This document shows, piece after piece, positions 5,168 through 7,677 of a stretch of 7,677 bases of DNA. The translations under genes and the position numbers were made by a program. The notes beneath the pieces are model-generated. The model saw nothing but the letters and a program-made list of their open reading frames with translations. It made no database searches and had not been told where the DNA came from. Every line of letters starts with the position of its first letter. The stretch's first letter is position 1. Source of the DNA: Thermoleophilia bacterium UBA5186 (lineage in GTDB: Bacteria; Actinomycetota; Thermoleophilia; Gaiellales; Gaiellaceae). Where the stretch lies: contig DHWI01000180.1 of the NCBI GenBank assembly GCA_002413095.1, forward strand, positions 1,004 through 8,680. The letters run 5' to 3'.

Positions 5168-5884
5168 GTGGACGCCCTTCTTTTGGCTTGGTTCGCAGCA
5201 AACGGGCGCGACCTCCCATGGCGCCACACGAAGGACCCGTACGCGATCCTCGTCTCCGAGGTCATGCTGCAGCAGACGCAGGTCGATCGCGTCATTCCGC
5301 GCTACCTCGCCTGGCTCGAGCGCTGGCCGACGGCCCAGGCGCTCGCCGCCGCGTCGCCTGCCGACGTGATCCGCGCATGGCAAGGGCTCGGGTACAACCG
5401 GCGTGCGCTCAACCTTCACCGGGCCGCGCGCCACGTCGCCGAGCACGGGTGGCCGGACGATTTGACCGCGCTTCCCGGGGTCGGTCGCTACACCGCTGAC
5501 GCGGTCGCGAGCTTCGCGCTCGGCCACTCCGTCTTGCCCGTCGACACGAACGTGCGCCGCGTGCAAGAGCGCACCGGCCACGCGTTCGGGCCGGAGTCGG
5601 GCCAGGCGCTGATGGATCTCGGCGCGACGATCTGCCTCTCGCGCATTCCCCGGTGCGGTGTCTGCCCTCTTGCTGAGGCGTGCCCGTCGCGCGGCCGCCG
5701 CTACGAGCCGCTGCGCAAGCAGTCGCGCTTCGAAGGGTCGTTCCGCCAGCGCCGCGCGCAGACGCTGCGACTGGTGAGTTCAAGCGCACGACCCGTGGGC
5801 GAGCTCGACGCGGAAGCCGTTGCGGCGCTCGAGCGCGACGGGCTCGTCAAGCTGAACGAAGGGGTCGTCGCCCTACCGGTCTAG
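5168..5884 (+). CDS. mutY: A/G-specific adenine DNA glycosylase, short form without NUDIX domain
   Basis: Removes adenine mispaired with guanine or 8-oxoguanine in base excision repair. The frame is open from 4730, but homology begins at the GTG at 5168, giving 238 residues. The HhH-GPD core is complete: SEVMLQQTQVDRV (30-42) with the MutY catalytic glutamate E31, the helix-hairpin-helix LPGVGRYTADAVASFALG (102-119), and D126 in VDTNVRRV. Tyrosine in GVGRYTAD, where endonuclease III has lysine, marks it as MutY. The iron-sulfur ligands C156, C163, C166 and C172 follow the C-x6-C-x2-C-x5-C rule. After that only about 65 residues remain: a basic linker and a small winged-helix-like end (EAVAALERDGLVKLNEG, then VVALP). 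The NUDIX-like 8-oxoguanine domain of E. coli MutY (350 residues) is absent. Shorter MutY proteins are known in actinobacteria. There is no clear Shine-Dalgarno site, so leaderless translation is possible. Confidence 0.9.
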   Translation: MDALLLAWFAANGRDLPWRHTKDPYAILVSEVMLQQTQVDRVIPRYLAWLERWPTAQALAAASPADVIRAWQGLGYNRRALNLHRAARHVAEHGWPDDLTALPGVGRYTADAVASFALGHSVLPVDTNVRRVQERTGHAFGPESGQALMDLGATICLSRIPRCGVCPLAEACPSRGRRYEPLRKQSRFEGSFRQRRAQTLRLVSSSARPVGELDAEAVAALERDGLVKLNEGVVALPV

Positions 5885-6726
5885 GCGGCGCGCGCGAGCT
5901 CGTCCGCGATCGGCGGCGGAAGCTCGTAGCCGCGCACCGCGAGCACGTCGCGCAGGCGTCCCGGGCGGTCCGTGACGATGCCGTCGACGCCGAGATCGAT
6001 GAGCGCGTGCATCGTCCAGCGTCGGTTGACCGTCCACGGAAGGACGCGCATCCCGGTTGCGTGAGCTTCCCGGATCAGCTTGGGATTCACGCCGTGATGA
6101 TGTGGGCCGATCGCGTGCGCGCCGGCCAGGAAGGCGAGCGCGACGAGCTCGTCGTTGAACGGATTGCGCGACCGCACGGGGAGCCCGGCCGTCCACGCGC
6201 TTCCCGGCCGGACGGTGCTCTGCGTCGCGAGGGCGGTCGTGCGGAGCTCAGGGCAGAGCCAGCGGGACTCGACGATCACGCGCCAGTCGAACGACTGGAC
6301 GACGCAGCGAGATACAAGGCCGCGGGCCTCGACGGTGTCGACGATGCGCTGGGCCAGCTCCGCCGCGGGCGCGGTCTCGTTCGGCCGCAACGGATCGACT
6401 TTCGCTTCGATCACGAGTCCGACGCCGTGCGGCTGCACGAGCTGGAGCACCTCGTCCAGCGTGGCGAACCGGTCGCCCGTTCCGCGCTCGAGTGTGCGGA
6501 TCTGGTCGAGCTCGAGATCCTTCCAGAGCTTCCCGACGTGGGCTCCGGTGCACTCGAGCCGCGTCGCGGCACGCTCGTGGCTGACGATCACGACGCCATC
6601 TCGACTCAGCCCGACGTCGAGCTCCAGGTTCGTCACTCCGGCGGCGAGCGCGCGCCGGAAGGATTCGAGCGTGTTGCGCGGGCCGATCCCGCGCGCGCCG
6701 CGATGAGCCTGGATCTCGAAATTCAT
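5881..6726 (-). CDS. Glycerophosphodiester phosphodiesterase (GDPD family), cytosolic
   Basis: Cleaves glycerophosphodiesters, released from phospholipids, to glycerol-3-phosphate and an alcohol. The 281 residues form one TIM-barrel GDPD domain. Catalytic and metal-binding positions are visible: H8-R9-G10 (QAHRGARG), E35 and D37 (NLELDVGLSRDG), H50 (VIVSHE), E107 and K109 (VIEAK), and the late barrel motifs QSFDW (144-148) and GVDGIVTDRP (246-255). The usual PENT after HRG reads PRNT here (R17). There is no signal peptide or transmembrane segment, unlike periplasmic GlpQ, so it resembles the cytosolic UgpQ type. The stop codon shares the CTAG at 5881-5884 with the mutY stop. No confident promoter or Shine-Dalgarno site is seen; it may be read from the ispF side past the hairpins or from its own promoter in 6727-6798. 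Confidence 0.9.
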   Translation of the reverse strand: MNFEIQAHRGARGIGPRNTLESFRRALAAGVTNLELDVGLSRDGVVIVSHERAATRLECTGAHVGKLWKDLELDQIRTLERGTGDRFATLDEVLQLVQPHGVGLVIEAKVDPLRPNETAPAAELAQRIVDTVEARGLVSRCVVQSFDWRVIVESRWLCPELRTTALATQSTVRPGSAWTAGLPVRSRNPFNDELVALAFLAGAHAIGPHHHGVNPKLIREAHATGMRVLPWTVNRRWTMHALIDLGVDGIVTDRPGRLRDVLAVRGYELPPPIADELARAA

Positions 6727-6798
6727 GGCCCAACCAGAGTTGCAGCGATCGCGGACGTTTGGGTACGGGGGCGGTAGCAGTTCGGTTAAGAGGTTGTA

Positions 6799-6822
6799 AC
6801 GGCGCCGACTCGGCGGCGCCGT
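6799..6822. terminator. GC-rich hairpin 1 downstream of ispF
   Basis: ACGGCGCCG (6799-6807) and CGGCGCCGT (6814-6822) are perfect 9-base complements with a 6-base loop. No T-run follows on either strand. With hairpin 2 it probably ends or attenuates transcription from ispF, as U-tract-less hairpins often do in actinobacteria. Confidence 0.45.
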
Positions 6823-6826
6823 CTCA

Positions 6827-6851
6827 GGAGGCGAGGTTCATCCTCGCCTCC
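6827..6851. terminator. GC-rich hairpin 2 downstream of ispF
   Basis: GGAGGCGAGG (6827-6836) and CCTCGCCTCC (6842-6851) are perfect 10-base complements around a 5-base loop (TTCAT). It begins 12 bases past the ispF stop codon on the minus strand, the usual position of a terminator stem, and lies four bases from hairpin 1. No T-run follows. Confidence 0.5.
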
Positions 6852-6863
6852 GTCTGCGCTCCC

Positions 6864-7367
6864 TTACCGATCCGCGAGGGGAGAGCGCGCCGCTCGAACC
6901 AGCGCGACGGCTTGAGCCGCGAGTCCCTCGCCTCGTCCGGTGAATCCCAGGCCGTCAGTCGTCGTTGCGCGCACCGCAAGTTGCTGCTCCTCGACGCCGA
7001 GGGCACCCGCGAGTGCCGCGCGCATCTGGAGCCTGTACGGCGCGAGGCGCGGCTGCTCGCCGATCAAGACGACGTCCGCGTTGACGAGTGAGAACCCGAG
7101 CTCGCGGATGCGGTCGTACGCGCGCGCGAGGAGATCCAAGGAGGACGCGCCCTCCCACTGCGGATCGTCGGACGGGAACATCGCCCCGATGTCGTCCAGC
7201 CCCGCGGCGCCGAGGAGCGCGTCGATCAGCGCGTGGGCGATCACGTCCCCGTCGGAGTGTCCCGCGAGCCCACGCTCGGACGCGATCGCGACGCCCCCCA
7301 GCACGAGCGGGACGCCGTCGGCGAACGCGTGCGCGTCGAAGCCCGTTCCGACTCGGAAGTCAGACAC
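6864..7367 (-). CDS. ispF: 2-C-methyl-D-erythritol 2,4-cyclodiphosphate synthase
   Basis: Fifth step of the non-mevalonate (MEP) isoprenoid pathway: converts CDP-methylerythritol 2-phosphate to the cyclodiphosphate and CMP; the family is a cytosolic homotrimer with one metal per active site. The 167 residues match the family length. Metal ligands D11 and H13 (VGTGFDAH) and H45 (GHSDGDVIAH) align with D8, H10 and H42 of E. coli with a constant offset of three. The signature HSDGDVIAHALIDALLGA spans 37-54, and TTTDGLGFTGRGEGLAAQAV near the C-terminus carries the CDP-binding loop. The GTG at 7367 is chosen over upstream in-frame starts because homology begins at S-D-F-R-V-G; it overlaps the HAD gene stop by 8 bases, with GAGG at 7380-7377. 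ispD is not adjacent in the visible part. Confidence 0.95.
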   Translation of the reverse strand: MSDFRVGTGFDAHAFADGVPLVLGGVAIASERGLAGHSDGDVIAHALIDALLGAAGLDDIGAMFPSDDPQWEGASSLDLLARAYDRIRELGFSLVNADVVLIGEQPRLAPYRLQMRAALAGALGVEEQQLAVRATTTDGLGFTGRGEGLAAQAVALVRAARSPLADR

Positions 7368-7677
7368 GCTCGAGCGCCTCCGGCAGCTCTGCCAGCGATC
7401 GAACGCGGATGGCACCGAGCGGCGCTTCGTGCAAATGCCCCCACGGACCACGTCGAACGTGAACCGCGGCCATGCCCGCCGCGAGCGCCGGCTCGACGTC
7501 GTTGTCGACGCGGTCGCCGACGTAGGCGATCTCCTCGACCTCGACGCCGGACTCCTCGACCAGCCGCTCGAAGAACCCCGGGGCAGGCTTCTCGACCCCC
7601 CAGCGCGCGCTCGAGCCGACGATGTCGACGTGCTCGCGCAGCATTGCCTCGACGACCTCCGAGGTGTTGCCGACGGC
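7360..7677 (-). CDS. HAD-family hydrolase (C-terminal part, cut by window edge)
   Basis: Phosphatase-type member of the haloacid dehalogenase superfamily, probably subfamily IA; substrate unknown. Only the last 105 residues are present and the frame runs off the right edge. Visible are the motif 2 region (AVGNTSEVVEAML at the edge, where VGN-T replaces the usual S/T-N), motif 3 lysine K30 in VEKPAPGFF, and motif 4 YVGDRVDNDVEPALAAGM (52-69) with D55 and D60. The conserved end of the Rossmann core (VHVRRGPWG) follows. The nucleophile motif DxD is outside the window. The internal ATG at 7644 is not the true start because the homologous sequence continues upstream of it. The stop overlaps the ispF GTG by 8 bases, so the two are co-transcribed. 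Confidence 0.88.
   Translation of the reverse strand, partial: AVGNTSEVVEAMLREHVDIVGSSARWGVEKPAPGFFERLVEESGVEVEEIAYVGDRVDNDVEPALAAGMAAVHVRRGPWGHLHEAPLGAIRVRSLAELPEALERV

Noticed and set aside
6727..6798. A dedicated promoter for the GDPD gene
   Set aside because: The best pair (TTACAA with TACCGC 17 bases later on the minus strand) matches the consensus too poorly to report.
7368..7451. Longer ispF starting at 7451
   Set aside because: The extra 28 residues are out of frame with, and overlap, the HAD gene; IspF homology starts at the GTG at 7367, which also has GAGG upstream.
1..7677. Mobile elements, CRISPR arrays, tRNA or rRNA genes
   Set aside because: No transposase, integrase, spaced direct repeats, or tRNA/rRNA-like segments were seen on either strand.

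Overview
The window looks like a chromosomal housekeeping segment from a GC-rich Gram-positive bacterium. The gene content, very GC-rich codon use, GTG starts, and a SigH-type sigma factor beside a Bacillus-like translation cluster suggest a deep-branching actinobacterium such as Thermoleophilia. That placement is an inference from gene content and style, not from a marker search. I see no mobile element, CRISPR array, rRNA or tRNA.

Layout, left to right: (1) 1-272, minus strand: start of a SigH-like sigma factor, cut by the left edge. (2) 273-428: its regulatory region, with two possible promoters, a perfect actinobacterial/Bacillus-type LexA (SOS) box, and a long inverted repeat. (3) 429-5125: a tightly packed minus-strand operon. 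In transcription order it holds an unknown Cys-containing protein, a small alpha/beta hydrolase, gltX, cysS, rlmB and a rae1/yacP-type NYN ribonuclease. All junctions except the first overlap by 4 to 14 bases. (4) 5168-5884: mutY on the plus strand, divergent from the operon. (5) 5881-6726: a minus-strand glycerophosphodiester phosphodiesterase that converges on mutY, the two stop codons sharing one CTAG. (6) 6727-6863: an intergenic stretch with two tandem perfect hairpins, a likely terminator for ispF. (7) 6864-7677: ispF and, upstream of it, the C-terminal part of a HAD phosphatase cut by the right edge.

The order ispF ... gltX - cysS - rlmB - rae1 - sigH is the same as in Bacillus subtilis (ispD-ispF-gltX-cysE-cysS-mrnC-rlmB-rae1-sigH). 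Here ispD is not adjacent, cysE and mrnC are absent, and four genes (GDPD, mutY, the unknown protein, the hydrolase) sit between ispF and gltX. The shared theme is translation: two aminoacyl-tRNA synthetases, a 23S rRNA methyltransferase and a probable ribosome-associated nuclease.

I do not see a clearly new multi-gene system. The points most worth a second look are the LexA-type box inside a candidate sigH promoter, the unusually small GltX that lacks most of the acceptor-stem (connective) domain, and the unknown protein with an Ada-like cysteine motif encoded back to back with mutY.
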